NCBI RefSeq assembly: GCF_021653975.1
Contig: NZ_JAJKFK010000012.1
Location: 62,001-126,000 of the forward strand
Direction: 5' to 3'
Length of the DNA stretch: 64,000 nt
Origin: Amycolatopsis sp. GM8
GTDB lineage: Bacteria; Actinomycetota; Actinomycetes; Mycobacteriales; Pseudonocardiaceae
Shown here: piece after piece, positions 16,894-25,443 of the stretch
Numbering within the stretch: position 1 is the stretch's first letter
How the letters are laid out: the number at the start of each line of letters is the position of its first letter
Program-made: the position numbers and the translations under genes
The notes under the pieces: generated by a model
Seen by the model: only the letters and a program-made list of their open reading frames with translations
What the model was told of the DNA's origin: nothing
The model's database searches: none

Positions 16894-17492
16894 GGAGTCC
16901 CTTCGACAGCGCCCTCGTCACCAACAGCTGCGTGCTCGAACTGGCCAACGGTGAACGGATCGAACTGCCGGCGAAACGCTGGGCGGCCGACCCGTGCCTC
17001 GGCGACGAACTGATGCTGGCCCGCTGCAGCGGGCCGACTCTCGACATCGGCTGCGGACCGGGCCGGCTGACCAGCGAGCTGACCGCGCGCGGGATCAGCT
17101 CGCTGGGCATCGACGTGTCCCGCACGGCGGTCCGGTTGACCCGGCTGCGTGGCGGTTCCGCGTTGCGACGCGACGTCTTCGGCCGCGTGCCCGGTGAAGG
17201 ACGGTGGCAGCACGCCCTGCTCGCCGACGGCAATATCGGCATCGGCGGCGACCCCGTCACGCTGCTGCGGCGAGTACGGGAGTTGCTCGCGCCGGACGGC
17301 CGGGTGGTGATCGAGGTCGAGCCCGGGCACACGCTGCGCCGCGGGCACGTCCGCGTCGGCGACAGCACCTGGTTTCCGTGGGCTTGGCTGGGAATCGGCG
17401 CGCTGGAGGAGATCGCGGACGAGGCATCGCTGCGCGTCGTCTGGGCCGGCGCGCACGATTCGCGCCACTTCACCGAACTCGCCGCGAGCTGA
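16890..17492 (+). CDS. Class I SAM-dependent methyltransferase
   Basis: The 200-aa protein begins with GTG overlapping the previous stop (GTGA). The SAM motif TLDIGCGPGRLTSELTARG is followed by SLGIDVSRTAV (acidic residue binding ribose) and LLADGNIGIGGDPVTLLRRV, then VVIEVEPG. It is the last gene of the GT2–DUF2064–methyltransferase operon, which stops at a strong hairpin. The substrate is unknown; methylation of a sugar or glycolipid made by the upstream genes is an inference. Confidence 0.85.
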   Translation: MRSPFDSALVTNSCVLELANGERIELPAKRWAADPCLGDELMLARCSGPTLDIGCGPGRLTSELTARGISSLGIDVSRTAVRLTRLRGGSALRRDVFGRVPGEGRWQHALLADGNIGIGGDPVTLLRRVRELLAPDGRVVIEVEPGHTLRRGHVRVGDSTWFPWAWLGIGALEEIADEASLRVVWAGAHDSRHFTELAAS

Positions 17493-17500
17493 ACGCCAGA

Positions 17501-17532
17501 CGGGCTCCCGGCGACGGATCGCCGGGAGCCCG
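17501..17532. terminator. Strong hairpin between convergent genes
   Basis: A perfect 14-bp stem (cgggctcccggcga / tcgccgggagcccg) with the loop cgga lies 8 nt after the methyltransferase stop and 40 nt from the end of the minus-strand pepD. There is no U-tract, as is common for actinobacterial terminators. It could serve both directions. Confidence 0.85.
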
Positions 17533-17540
17533 GAGTTGGT

Positions 17541-17562
17541 CTCGGCCGCACGTGCGGCCGAG
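17541..17562. terminator. Second palindrome, probable bidirectional terminator
   Basis: A perfect 22-bp palindrome (11-bp arms beginning ctcggccgcac) lies directly beside the first hairpin and 9 nt from the pepD stop. It probably adds to termination of pepD transcription. Confidence 0.6.
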
Positions 17563-17571
17563 CGTCGGAAG

Positions 17572-18942
17572 TCAGTTCACCGGGACCGGTTGTCCGCCCA
17601 GCGTCACCTGCACCGTGCGGTTGTCGCTGAGGGTGAACGTCACCTTGTCGTTCGGCGCGCGGGTGCGGATCGCCGCGATCAGGCCGTCCGAGTCGTTGAT
17701 GACCTGGTTGTCCACTTTGGTCACCACATCGCCGGTCTTGAGCCCGGCCTGCTCCGCCGGACTGCCCTGCCCGACGTTCTGGATCTGCGCCCCGCCCGAC
17801 TGCGCGTCGGCGACCGTCGCGCCGATGTAGGTCTGCGTGGCCTTCCCGGTGTCGATGATCTCCTGCGCGGTCCGGCGCGCCTGGCTGATCGGGATCGCGA
17901 ACCCGATGCCGGCGTTGGTCGCCTCGCTCTGCTGCTGGCCGAGCCCGCCCGAGGACTGCGGGCTGTAGATCGCCGAGTTGATACCGATGACCTGGCCGGC
18001 CAGGTTGACCAGCGGGCCACCCGAGTTGCCCGGGTTGATCGCCGCGTCGGTCTGGATCGCACTCATCACCGTCGCCTGGTCGCCGCTGCTGCCACCGGCG
18101 CGGACCGGCCGGTGTAGCGCGCTCACGATGCCCGACGTGACGGTGCCGGTCAGCTCGAACGGCGAACCGAACGCCACCACCGACTGGCCGACCTGCATCT
18201 GGTCGGAGTTGCCGAGCGCCACCGGGGTCAGGTTCTTCACGCCCTGCACCTTGACCACGGCGATATCCGTCGACGGGTCGCGGCCGACGATCGACGCGCC
18301 CGCCTTCGACCCGTCCTGGAACACCGCCTGGATGCTGCCGCCCTGCGCGGCGACCTCCACGACGTGGTTGTTGGTCAGGATGTAGCCGTCGGTCGACAGC
18401 ACGAAGCCCGAGCCTTCGCCCTGTTCCTGACTGCCCGACACGACGAGCTCGACCACGCTCGGCAAGACCTTCTGCGCCACCGATTCGACGCTGCCTGCCG
18501 GCGCGTTGCTGGTCTGCTGGCTGGGCACGGGCTGGTTGAGCGCGTTGTAGGCGTTGCCGCCACCGGCGTTCCCGGACGCGAAATAGCCCCCGAGCCCACC
18601 GGCGGCACCGCCCACGACGAGCGCGAGCACGGCGACCCCCGCGACGAGCCGGCCCGAACCGCGGCGCTGCTGCGGGATCGGGGGCTGCGGCGCGGCGAAG
18701 GTCGCGGTGCTGTACGGCAGGCTCTGCGGCTGGTGCGGCGACGGCGACGTCCAGGGATACGTCTGCTGCTGACCCTGCACCGACCACGGGCTCGGCGGCG
18801 GCCCACCGAACGAAGTCCCGCGCGGCGGCGTGCTCGCGTCCTCCTGCGACTGCGACGGCAGCTCCGGCTGCTGGGGCAGTTCCGGCTGCGGCTCCTGCGG
18901 AGCACCACTGCCGTGTGACGCGCTGGGGTCGTTCTCCGTCAT
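17572..18942 (-). CDS. pepD: HtrA-like serine protease PepD
   Basis: The 456-aa protein has a Pro/Gln-rich cytoplasmic N-terminus (residues 1–130), one membrane helix (LVAGVAVLALVVGGAAGGLGGYF) and an extracytoplasmic trypsin-like domain. That domain has the His in ILTNNHVVE, the Asp in DPSTDIAVVKV and the nucleophile in NPGNSGGPLVN. A C-terminal PDZ domain (GSPAEQAGLKTGDVVTKVDNQ) follows. It acts in envelope protein quality control. In mycobacteria pepD is controlled by MprAB, whose homologues lie ~2 kb away here, separated by galT and a DeoR gene. The ATG at 18942 gives the acidic cytoplasmic start MTEND. Confidence 0.92.
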   Translation of the reverse strand: MTENDPSASHGSGAPQEPQPELPQQPELPSQSQEDASTPPRGTSFGGPPPSPWSVQGQQQTYPWTSPSPHQPQSLPYSTATFAAPQPPIPQQRRGSGRLVAGVAVLALVVGGAAGGLGGYFASGNAGGGNAYNALNQPVPSQQTSNAPAGSVESVAQKVLPSVVELVVSGSQEQGEGSGFVLSTDGYILTNNHVVEVAAQGGSIQAVFQDGSKAGASIVGRDPSTDIAVVKVQGVKNLTPVALGNSDQMQVGQSVVAFGSPFELTGTVTSGIVSALHRPVRAGGSSGDQATVMSAIQTDAAINPGNSGGPLVNLAGQVIGINSAIYSPQSSGGLGQQQSEATNAGIGFAIPISQARRTAQEIIDTGKATQTYIGATVADAQSGGAQIQNVGQGSPAEQAGLKTGDVVTKVDNQVINDSDGLIAAIRTRAPNDKVTFTLSDNRTVQVTLGGQPVPVN

Positions 18943-19017
18943 GTCCTCACCATGCTGGTCGGTCCTGAGAGCCGGCTGAGCCCAACCTGAGGTTCCCACA
19001 TGAGTATGGCGCGCGTG

Positions 19018-20097
19018 CTAAAGCACCGCCCGGAGACGGTCGGCGATCTGCTCGGGGGTGGCGTCGTTGATCCAGACCGCCATGCCGGACTCCGAGCCCG
19101 CGAGGTACTTCAGCTTGTCCTTCGCGCGCAGGATCGAGAGCAGGTCCAGGTGCAGCCAGCCCAACTCGCGACCGACGCGCACGGGCGCCTGGTTCCAGGC
19201 CGCGATGTAGGGCAACGGCCGATCGTACAAGGCATCGCAGGCGCGGAGAACCTGCAGATACACCTCAGCGAAATCGTCGCGCTCGGCATCGGTGAGCGCG
19301 GGGATGTCGGGCACCTGGCGGTGCGGCACCAGCAGCACCTCCACCGGCCAGCGCGCCGCCGGCGGCACGAACGCCGTCCAGTACGCGCCCTCCGCGATGA
19401 CCCGCACACCGGACTTCCGCTCCGCGGCGAGCACGTCGCCGAGCACGTGGCGGCCGTGTTCGGCCTGGTAGGCGCGGGCGGTTTCGAGCATCTGCCGCGT
19501 TTTGGGCGTGACGAACGGATATGCGTAGATCTGCCCGTGCGGGTGCGAGAGTGTCACGCCGATCTCCTCGCCCCTGTTCTCGAACGGGAAGACCTGCTCC
19601 ACACCCTCCAAAGTGGACATCGACGCGGTACGGTCCGCCCACGCGTCGACCACCGTGCGCACCCGCTTCGGGCTCAACTGCGCGAAGGAACCGTTGTGAT
19701 CACTGGTGAAGCACACGACATCGGCCCGCCCGCGCCCCGGCGCCGACGGCACCAGGCCCATCCCGTCGACCGTGCCCGGCTCACCGGTGACGTGCTGGGA
19801 GAACGAGGGGAACCGGTTCTCGAACACCACCACGTCGTAGTCGGATTCGGGAATCTCGGTGGGTTTTCCGGGGTTGCTCGGATCGAGCGGGCACAGGTCG
19901 GCCGGCGGCTTGTACGTGCGCGTCTGCCGGTGTGCGGCCATCGCCACCCACTCGCCGGTCAACGGGTCGCGGCGGATCTCCGAGCTCGCCGCGACCGGCG
20001 GCAGGTCCCGGGTGTCGACGGCGGTGCGCTCACGCGGCGACTCGTCGTAGTAGATGATCTCCCTGCCGTCGGCGAGGTGCCGCACCGTGCGTATCAA
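19018..20097 (-). CDS. galT: Galactose-1-phosphate uridylyltransferase
   Basis: The 359-aa enzyme exchanges UMP between UDP-glucose and galactose-1-phosphate (Leloir pathway). Visible are RRDPLTGEWVAMAAHR, CPLDPSNPG-type metal ligands, FENRFPSF and the active-site GVTLSHPHGQIYAYPF with the nucleophilic His. VLLVPHRQVPDIPALT and the C-terminal WLHLDLLSI follow. Its start overlaps the DeoR-family stop by 4 nt, so it is in one operon with its probable regulator. Confidence 0.93.
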   Translation of the reverse strand: MIRTVRHLADGREIIYYDESPRERTAVDTRDLPPVAASSEIRRDPLTGEWVAMAAHRQTRTYKPPADLCPLDPSNPGKPTEIPESDYDVVVFENRFPSFSQHVTGEPGTVDGMGLVPSAPGRGRADVVCFTSDHNGSFAQLSPKRVRTVVDAWADRTASMSTLEGVEQVFPFENRGEEIGVTLSHPHGQIYAYPFVTPKTRQMLETARAYQAEHGRHVLGDVLAAERKSGVRVIAEGAYWTAFVPPAARWPVEVLLVPHRQVPDIPALTDAERDDFAEVYLQVLRACDALYDRPLPYIAAWNQAPVRVGRELGWLHLDLLSILRAKDKLKYLAGSESGMAVWINDATPEQIADRLRAVL

Positions 20098-20885
20098 CTT
20101 TCCTCCCCCTCGTCCACTTCGGCGATCTTCAGCTCACCGGCGTGCTCGTCCAGCGTTTCCCGCGCCGCCGTCGGCAACCCGTCGTCGGTCACCACGATGT
20201 CGGCCTCTTCCAGATCGGCGAACGTGGAGATGCCCACGATTCCCCATTTGGTGTGGTCGGCGAGCACGACGAGATCCCGCCCGGCCTCGACCAATGCGCG
20301 GTTGGTCTCGCTCTCCTCCAGGTTCGGCGTGGTGAACCCGGCTTCCGCGGACATCCCGTGCACGCCGAGGAACACCTGGTCCAGGTGCAGCCGCCGGAGG
20401 CTGGCCACGGCGACCCCACCGACCAGCGCGTCCGAGGGTGTGCGGACGCCGCCGGTGAGCACGACTGTGCGCTCGGCCTGCGCCGAGTCACGCAGCACGT
20501 CGGCCACCCGGATGGAGTTCGTCACGATCGTCAGCTCGGGCACCGCGTCGAGCGCACGGGCGAAGCTCCACGTGGTGGTTCCCGCGGAAATACCGATAGC
20601 CGTGCCGGGCCGGACGAGTCCGGCCGCCAGCGTCGCGATCGCTTCCTTCTGCGCCTGCTGCTGTTCGGACTTCGCCTCGAAACCGGGCTCGTCGGTGCTC
20701 TTGCCGAGGTTCGCCGTCGCGCCGCCGTAGACCTTCTCGACGAGCCCCTGGCCGGCCAGCACGTCCAGGTCGCGGCGGATGGTCATGTCCGAAACGCCCA
20801 GCCTGGCAACGAGTTCGCTGACTCGGACGGCACCCGTACGCCGGGCCTCCGCCAGAATCACCGCTTGCCGCTGCCGCGCCAGCAC
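20094..20885 (-). CDS. DeoR-family transcriptional regulator
   Basis: The 263-aa protein has the N-terminal HTH RVSELVARLGVSDMTIRRDLDVL and a DeoR-type sugar-phosphate sensor domain (GTAIGISAGTTTWSFARAL, VVTDDGLP near the C-terminus). GTG 20885 gives the standard start MLARQRQAVILAEA. As the first gene of an operon with galT it probably represses galactose genes in response to a sugar phosphate. This is inference from position. Confidence 0.88.
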   Translation of the reverse strand: MLARQRQAVILAEARRTGAVRVSELVARLGVSDMTIRRDLDVLAGQGLVEKVYGGATANLGKSTDEPGFEAKSEQQQAQKEAIATLAAGLVRPGTAIGISAGTTTWSFARALDAVPELTIVTNSIRVADVLRDSAQAERTVVLTGGVRTPSDALVGGVAVASLRRLHLDQVFLGVHGMSAEAGFTTPNLEESETNRALVEAGRDLVVLADHTKWGIVGISTFADLEEADIVVTDDGLPTAARETLDEHAGELKIAEVDEGEES

Positions 20886-20949
20886 CGCTGCTCCCGTTTC
20901 TCGCCAACTACACAAAATCCTACACGATCAAACATCCGCAGGACTTCGC

Positions 20950-22371
20950 TCAGCCGGGTGCTCCTGGCAGCCGGATGGTCAGCAGCGCGCCGCCTTCGGG
21001 CGCGCGGCCGGCGTACACGTCGCCGCCGTGCCGTTGCGCGGCCTGCTTCACGATCGACAGGCCGAGCCCCGAACCGGGCAGGGTGCGTGCTTCCGAGGAG
21101 CGGTAGAACCGGTCGAACACCTTGGGCAGATCGGCTTCGGCGATGCCCGGTCCGGAGTCCGCGACCTCGATGACCGCGGTGCCGTCGCCCAGCGGGTGCA
21201 TGCGGACCCGGACCGCCGAGCCGGCCGGTGAGAATTTCACGGCGTTGTCCAGCAGGTTCAGCACCGCACGTTCAAGCGCGCTGTGGTCGCCGGTCAGCAC
21301 CCACGGCTGCAGCGACACGTCGAACTCGATCTCGCTCGCGCGCCTGCGGGCCCGGTCCAGCGCCCGCTCGATGACCTCGATCATCTCGACCCGCTCGAAC
21401 TGGGTGTGCGGCTCGTCCTGTCGCGCCAGCTCCACCAGGTCGCCGATGAGCTGGGTCAGCTCGTCCAGCTGCGCCTTGATATCGGTCTCGATATCAGATC
21501 TGTCCTTTTCGGACAGTGTGGGCGCGCCGGCGCGGCTGGCGGAGAGCAACAGCTCCAGGTTGGTGCGCAAGGAGGTCAGCGGCGTGCGCAGCTCGTGCCC
21601 GGCGTCGGCGACGAGCTGCCGCTGTCTCTCCTGTGACTCGGCGACCGTGCCGAGCATCGTGTTGAAGCTCGTCGTCAGGCGGGCGAGCTCGTCGTCACCG
21701 CTGACCGGGATCGGGCGCAAGTCCCCCGTCCGGGTCACGTATTCCGTCGCGGCGGTCAGCCGTTCGACGGGCCGCAGCCCGGTGCGCGCGACCGCGGTGC
21801 CGGCGAGGGCGGCGACGATGATGCCGCCACCACCGATCAGCGCGAGCACGATGGCCAGCTGGTTGAGCGTCTGCCTCGTCGGCGTCAGCGACTGGGCGAG
21901 CACGAGGGCCTGGTCAGGCGCGTAGTGCAGCGCCACGACTCGCATGTCGGTCTTGGTGTCGGTGCGGATCGACGAGTTCGCGCTGCCCTGCGCGACGGCC
22001 AGCTCGACCCGGCCGATGGGTGGCTGCCGGCCGCCGGTCGGGATCTGCGGCACCCCGTCGGCGTCGAGCACGGCGATCTGGATGTCCGTGCTGCTCAGCA
22101 GCGCCCCCGGGTACTGCTGGATGCCCTGGCGCACCTGCGGGGCCTGCGCGGCGGCGATCGCGCGGACCTGCAGGGTGTCGTCGACCTGCTGGTACAGGTT
22201 GTTGTAGACGGTCACGTAGGCGCCGATCGACACCAGCGCCGTCACCCCGGCGACACAGGCCGCGGCCAGCAGCGTGACGCGGGCCCGCAGGGAGATGCGC
22301 TTCCTCGGCTTGCGCCCGGCCCTGGTGCCGACCGCGACGATGGCAACCGGTTCGGTCACGGCTTGGCTCAC
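20950..22371 (-). CDS. mprB: MprB-like sensor histidine kinase
   Basis: The 473-aa protein has TM1 at ~28–50, an extracytoplasmic sensor of ~110 residues and TM2 ([18 protein letters not shown]). A HAMP domain follows, then HisKA with [19 protein letters not shown] (phospho-His) and HATPase with [23 protein letters not shown] and [16 protein letters not shown] 22371 overlaps the response-regulator stop by 4 nt. The order regulator–kinase near pepD, moaB and mscL matches the mprAB locus of mycobacteria, an envelope-stress system. Confidence 0.87.
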   Translation of the reverse strand: MSQAVTEPVAIVAVGTRAGRKPRKRISLRARVTLLAAACVAGVTALVSIGAYVTVYNNLYQQVDDTLQVRAIAAAQAPQVRQGIQQYPGALLSSTDIQIAVLDADGVPQIPTGGRQPPIGRVELAVAQGSANSSIRTDTKTDMRVVALHYAPDQALVLAQSLTPTRQTLNQLAIVLALIGGGGIIVAALAGTAVARTGLRPVERLTAATEYVTRTGDLRPIPVSGDDELARLTTSFNTMLGTVAESQERQRQLVADAGHELRTPLTSLRTNLELLLSASRAGAPTLSEKDRSDIETDIKAQLDELTQLIGDLVELARQDEPHTQFERVEMIEVIERALDRARRRASEIEFDVSLQPWVLTGDHSALERAVLNLLDNAVKFSPAGSAVRVRMHPLGDGTAVIEVADSGPGIAEADLPKVFDRFYRSSEARTLPGSGLGLSIVKQAAQRHGGDVYAGRAPEGGALLTIRLPGAPG

Positions 22372-23060
22372 GGCGGGGTTTCCCGGAGGACGTAGCCGAC
22401 CCCCCGGACGGTGTGGATCAGCCTCGGCTCGCCGTCCGCCTCGGTCTTGCGGCGCAGGTACCCGACATACACCTCGAGCGCGTTGCCGGAGGTCGGGAAG
22501 TCGTAGCCCCACACCTCTTCCAGGATGCGGCTGCGGGTCAGCACGTGCTTCGGGTACGACATGAACAGCTCGAGCAACGCGAACTCGGTGCGGGTGAGGC
22601 TGATGTCGCGTTCGCCGCGGCGGACCTCGCGGGTGCCCGGGTCGAGGGTCAGGTCGGCGAAGGTGAACTGTTCGGCGTTCGGGCCCGGCTGGTTGTCCGG
22701 CGCGGCCCGGCGCAGGAGCGCGCGCAGGCGGGCGAGGAGCTCCTCGAGCGCGAAGGGCTTCGGCAGGTAGTCGTCGGCGCCCGCGTCCAGGCCGGACACC
22801 CGGTCGGACACCGTGTCGCGGGCCGTGAGGACGAGAATCGGCAGGTCATCGCCGGTGCTGCGGAGTCGCCGGGCCACCTCGAGGCCGTCCAAGCGGGGCA
22901 TCATGACGTCGAGGATCATCGCGTCGGGACGATCGGCGATGACCCGTTCCAGTGCCTGCGCGCCATCCCCGGCCAGCTCTACCTGGTAGCCGTTGAACTC
23001 CAGGGAGCGACGGAGGGACTCCCGGACCGCCCGATCGTCGTCGACTACGAGAATGCGCAT
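22368..23060 (-). CDS. mprA: MprA-like OmpR-family response regulator
   Basis: The 230-aa protein has the receiver [37 protein letters not shown] (phospho-Asp) and [17 protein letters not shown]. The winged helix has [19 protein letters not shown] and [15 protein letters not shown]. It is translationally coupled to the mprB-like kinase. Assignment as MprA rests on synteny and high similarity of layout. Direct targets such as pepD are inferred. Confidence 0.88.
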   Translation of the reverse strand: MRILVVDDDRAVRESLRRSLEFNGYQVELAGDGAQALERVIADRPDAMILDVMMPRLDGLEVARRLRSTGDDLPILVLTARDTVSDRVSGLDAGADDYLPKPFALEELLARLRALLRRAAPDNQPGPNAEQFTFADLTLDPGTREVRRGERDISLTRTEFALLELFMSYPKHVLTRSRILEEVWGYDFPTSGNALEVYVGYLRRKTEADGEPRLIHTVRGVGYVLRETPP

Positions 23061-23104
23061 GTGGACAGTGTTACTGACCGTGCTGAGACTCGCCTAAGAA
23101 CCTG

Positions 23105-23761
23105 TTAAAGCTGGTCCAAGAGACCGCCCCGGTAGGCGAGTAGCGCCGCCTGTACCCGGTTGGCCGCACCGATTTTCGACAGGACCGCGGACACATAGCC
23201 CTTGACGGTGGCTTCGGACAGGTGGAGTTTGCCCCCGATCTCGGCGTTGGACAGGCCCTGGCCGATGAGCGCGACGACCTCGCGTTCGCGCTCGGAGAGG
23301 CTGGCGAGCAGCTTGCGCGCGGGTTGCGCGGCGCGCTGACCCTCGCGATGCGCGCGCACCATGCGGGCCGCGACACCCGGATCGAGCACCGCGCCGCCGC
23401 GGGCGAGGTCGCGGACCGCGCGCAGCAATGCGGCGGGCTCGATGTCCTTGAGCAGGAAGCCGTTGGCGCCCAGGCGCAGGGCGAGGCTGACGTACTCGTC
23501 CATGTCGAAGGTGGTGAGCATCGCGACCGCGGGCGGTGTCGGGAGGGCGAGAATGGCGCGGAGCGCACGGATCCCGTCGTCGGGGGCGCGCATCTTGATG
23601 TCGAGCAGCATGACGTCGGGATGCACGCGGCGGGCGGTCTCCACCGCCGAACGTCCGTCACTGGCCTCGCCGACGACCTCGATGTCCGGCGCGCCCCCCA
23701 TCATGCCGCGCAGACTCGACCGGACCAGCTCTTCGTCATCGGCGAACACCAGCTTGATCAA
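23105..23761 (-). CDS. NarL/LuxR-type response regulator
   Basis: The protein is 218 aa from a TTG with GGAGGG 4 nt upstream, giving MIKLVFADDEELVRSSL; an upstream GTG at 23809 would add 16 atypical residues. The receiver has MLLDIKMRAPDDGI and a conserved ANGFLLKDIEP. The C-terminal HTH_LuxR has LSEREREVVALIGQGLSNAEIG and LHLSEATVKGYVSAVLSKIG. No kinase is adjacent, so it is an orphan here. Confidence 0.9.
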   Translation of the reverse strand: MIKLVFADDEELVRSSLRGMMGGAPDIEVVGEASDGRSAVETARRVHPDVMLLDIKMRAPDDGIRALRAILALPTPPAVAMLTTFDMDEYVSLALRLGANGFLLKDIEPAALLRAVRDLARGGAVLDPGVAARMVRAHREGQRAAQPARKLLASLSEREREVVALIGQGLSNAEIGGKLHLSEATVKGYVSAVLSKIGAANRVQAALLAYRGGLLDQL

Positions 23762-23908
23762 CGGGCCCTCCGGGGTTTTCCTGGGAGCGGGGTTTCCGAC
23801 TCCGATCACGGAAGGTTACCCACTGGTAGCGCAAGAGTCGATATCTTGGCACGATTGCCCACGTTGGTTGTCGCTCGACCGGCTGCTGCCGCTAGGCTGG
23901 CCCCGCAA

Positions 23909-23981
23909 GCCCTCGTAGCTCAGGGGATAGAGCACCGCTCTCCTAAAGCGGGTGTCGCAGGTTCGAATCCTGCCGGGGGCA
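23909..23981 (+). tRNA. tRNA-Arg(CCT)
   Basis: The cloverleaf is complete. Acceptor GCCCTCG pairs with CGGGGGC, the D-arm is GCTC/GAGC, the anticodon stem is CCGCT/AGCGG with loop CTCCTAA, and the T-arm is GCAGG-TTCGAAT-CCTGC. The discriminator is A. Anticodon CCT reads AGG. Its 3' half is duplicated at 43692–43732, marking it as the insertion site of a genomic island. Confidence 0.94.
23957..23980 (+). repeat. Left attachment repeat (attL) within tRNA-Arg
   Basis: The 24-bp T-arm and acceptor 3' segment, beginning gcaggttcgaatcc, is identical to 43709–43732. A second shared block, tctcctaaagcg (23939–23950), precedes it at similar spacing, so the similarity runs back into the anticodon loop. 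Confidence 0.8.
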
Positions 23982-24393
23982 CAACACCCGATCAAGCGTT
24001 TCCGCAGGTCATTCCTGTTCCTCTCGCGAGGTCGGCATAGCGACAGAAACGCCGATTCCCAGGTCGGCCCTGTTCCCGTTGGTCTCCTACGGAGGCTCGA
24101 TCCGCGCTGACCACCCCTAACGGCGTGCTTGCACCGCGTGAGCACACGCTGCGCTTCACCCAACCGCTCGGCGGCACGAGCGGCGGCGGACGGCCGGGTG
24201 TCGCAGACTGGCCGTGACGCTGGCGGCGCCCCGGCCGCGGCAACTGTCCCACCAAGGGCGACCTCATACAGCCGACGCGGCCATGCTTCGACCTGCAGAA
24301 CCGAGTCGAGCAACTCCGCGTCGGACATCCGGTCCCAGTCCTGGCTCGACAGCTCCGCAACAGCACTGTTCATGCCTGAATTCCATCGCAAAG
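23982..24393. other. Island left margin, no confident gene
   Basis: This stretch lies between tRNA-Arg and the jetD stop. On the minus strand a frame starting at 24372 begins with a plausible acidic helical N-terminus (MSDAELLDSVLQVEAW) but runs without other recognisable features into the tRNA gene. It may be the decayed start of a lost gene. No promoter or repeat was recognised. Confidence 0.4.
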
Positions 24394-25443
24394 TCAGCAG
24401 TGTGAGTGATGGTCTGCGGCCCACCTGACCACCGCATCCACCGGCACGAGTTCCTGGGCGATGCGTCCGTGTGCGGATCGCACATATTCCAGACGGTCCC
24501 ACAGCTCGGGGCCAAGCCACTCCCTGCCAACCGCGCCGGACCAGTTGAACTCACCGGCCTCCTGCACAGCGAGACCGACCATCTCGGCCCACAGACCGGA
24601 AGCCGGACGTACGCGCACATCACGCGTCACTTGCGTGGCGAGGACGGCCGTCGACGTTCCCGCTGGGTCGAAATCGCCCCAATACCAAGCAGTGCCACGT
24701 AACGGGCCCTGACCCGCGACGTCCACCGCAAGGGACGACACCTGCGCAGGGAACGTCTTGCCGGAGCCCCAGCAGACCGCGCCGATGGCGTGGCCACGGG
24801 CGTTGCGCAACGCGTCGACCGTGACCCAGTAGGTGTCGCTGTTCTCCACGACGAGCACGTCCGCACCGGTACCGACGACGGCGGCCGGAACCGGTGGCGC
24901 GATCCGAACACACGCGAGCAACGACAAGCTCAACCGTTCCGCGCCGAACAGCTTCGTGCGTTCCAGCTCGTCGAGTCGTTTCTCTCTCGCGAAGATCTCG
25001 GCGGACCGGTAGCGAACGGGAACGACAGGCAGCTCCTGGGCCTCTGTCCGGCCGAGCCAGTCGTTGATGGTGACGAGATCCTCGAACAGCACATCCGACA
25101 ACGTCGGCAACGACGCCACCCAGCCCAGCTCGGCACGCCACGGGAACACACACCAAGCCCGTCCACGGCCTGCCGGCCGAGCCGCAGGAACCGTGACGAA
25201 TCGAGGTTGTGCCGGCACCGTCGAGTTGTCCCATGCCCGCTTCGGCAGTTCGATCACGGCGTCCTGCGACAGCTCGAGCAACGCGCTATGCAGTGCCGTG
25301 GCCTGGGCCGGATCCCCCACGAACCGCGGCGCGACCTTGCACCAGAGCCGCCACAACGCAGTGAACTCGATCCTGACGGATCCAGTGTCCAGTATCGCGT
25401 CACGGAGAGCGGCGGTCTCCGAACGACGTGGTGTCGAGGTCAT
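24394..25443 (-). CDS. jetD: Wadjet-like JetD, Toprim-type nuclease subunit
   Basis: The 349-aa protein is the last gene of the operon. The N-terminal part is helical/winged. The C-terminal half has the two Toprim-like acidic motifs of the topoisomerase-VI-like JetD fold: VLVVENSDTYW (catalytic Glu) and WYWGDFDPAGTS (DxD). In Wadjet systems JetD cleaves plasmid DNA after loop extrusion by the JetABC motor stalls. Its ATG overlaps the jetC stop by 4 nt. Length fits DUF3322/DUF2220-type JetD. Assignment rests on motifs plus operon order. Confidence 0.85.
   Translation of the reverse strand: MTSTPRRSETAALRDAILDTGSVRIEFTALWRLWCKVAPRFVGDPAQATALHSALLELSQDAVIELPKRAWDNSTVPAQPRFVTVPAARPAGRGRAWCVFPWRAELGWVASLPTLSDVLFEDLVTINDWLGRTEAQELPVVPVRYRSAEIFAREKRLDELERTKLFGAERLSLSLLACVRIAPPVPAAVVGTGADVLVVENSDTYWVTVDALRNARGHAIGAVCWGSGKTFPAQVSSLAVDVAGQGPLRGTAWYWGDFDPAGTSTAVLATQVTRDVRVRPASGLWAEMVGLAVQEAGEFNWSGAVGREWLGPELWDRLEYVRSAHGRIAQELVPVDAVVRWAADHHSHC

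Noticed and set aside
23816-24520. Long minus-strand frame running through tRNA-Arg
   Set aside because: It reads through the tRNA gene and gives a typical tRNA-shadow peptide (GRIRTCDTRF). Only its first part could be gene debris.
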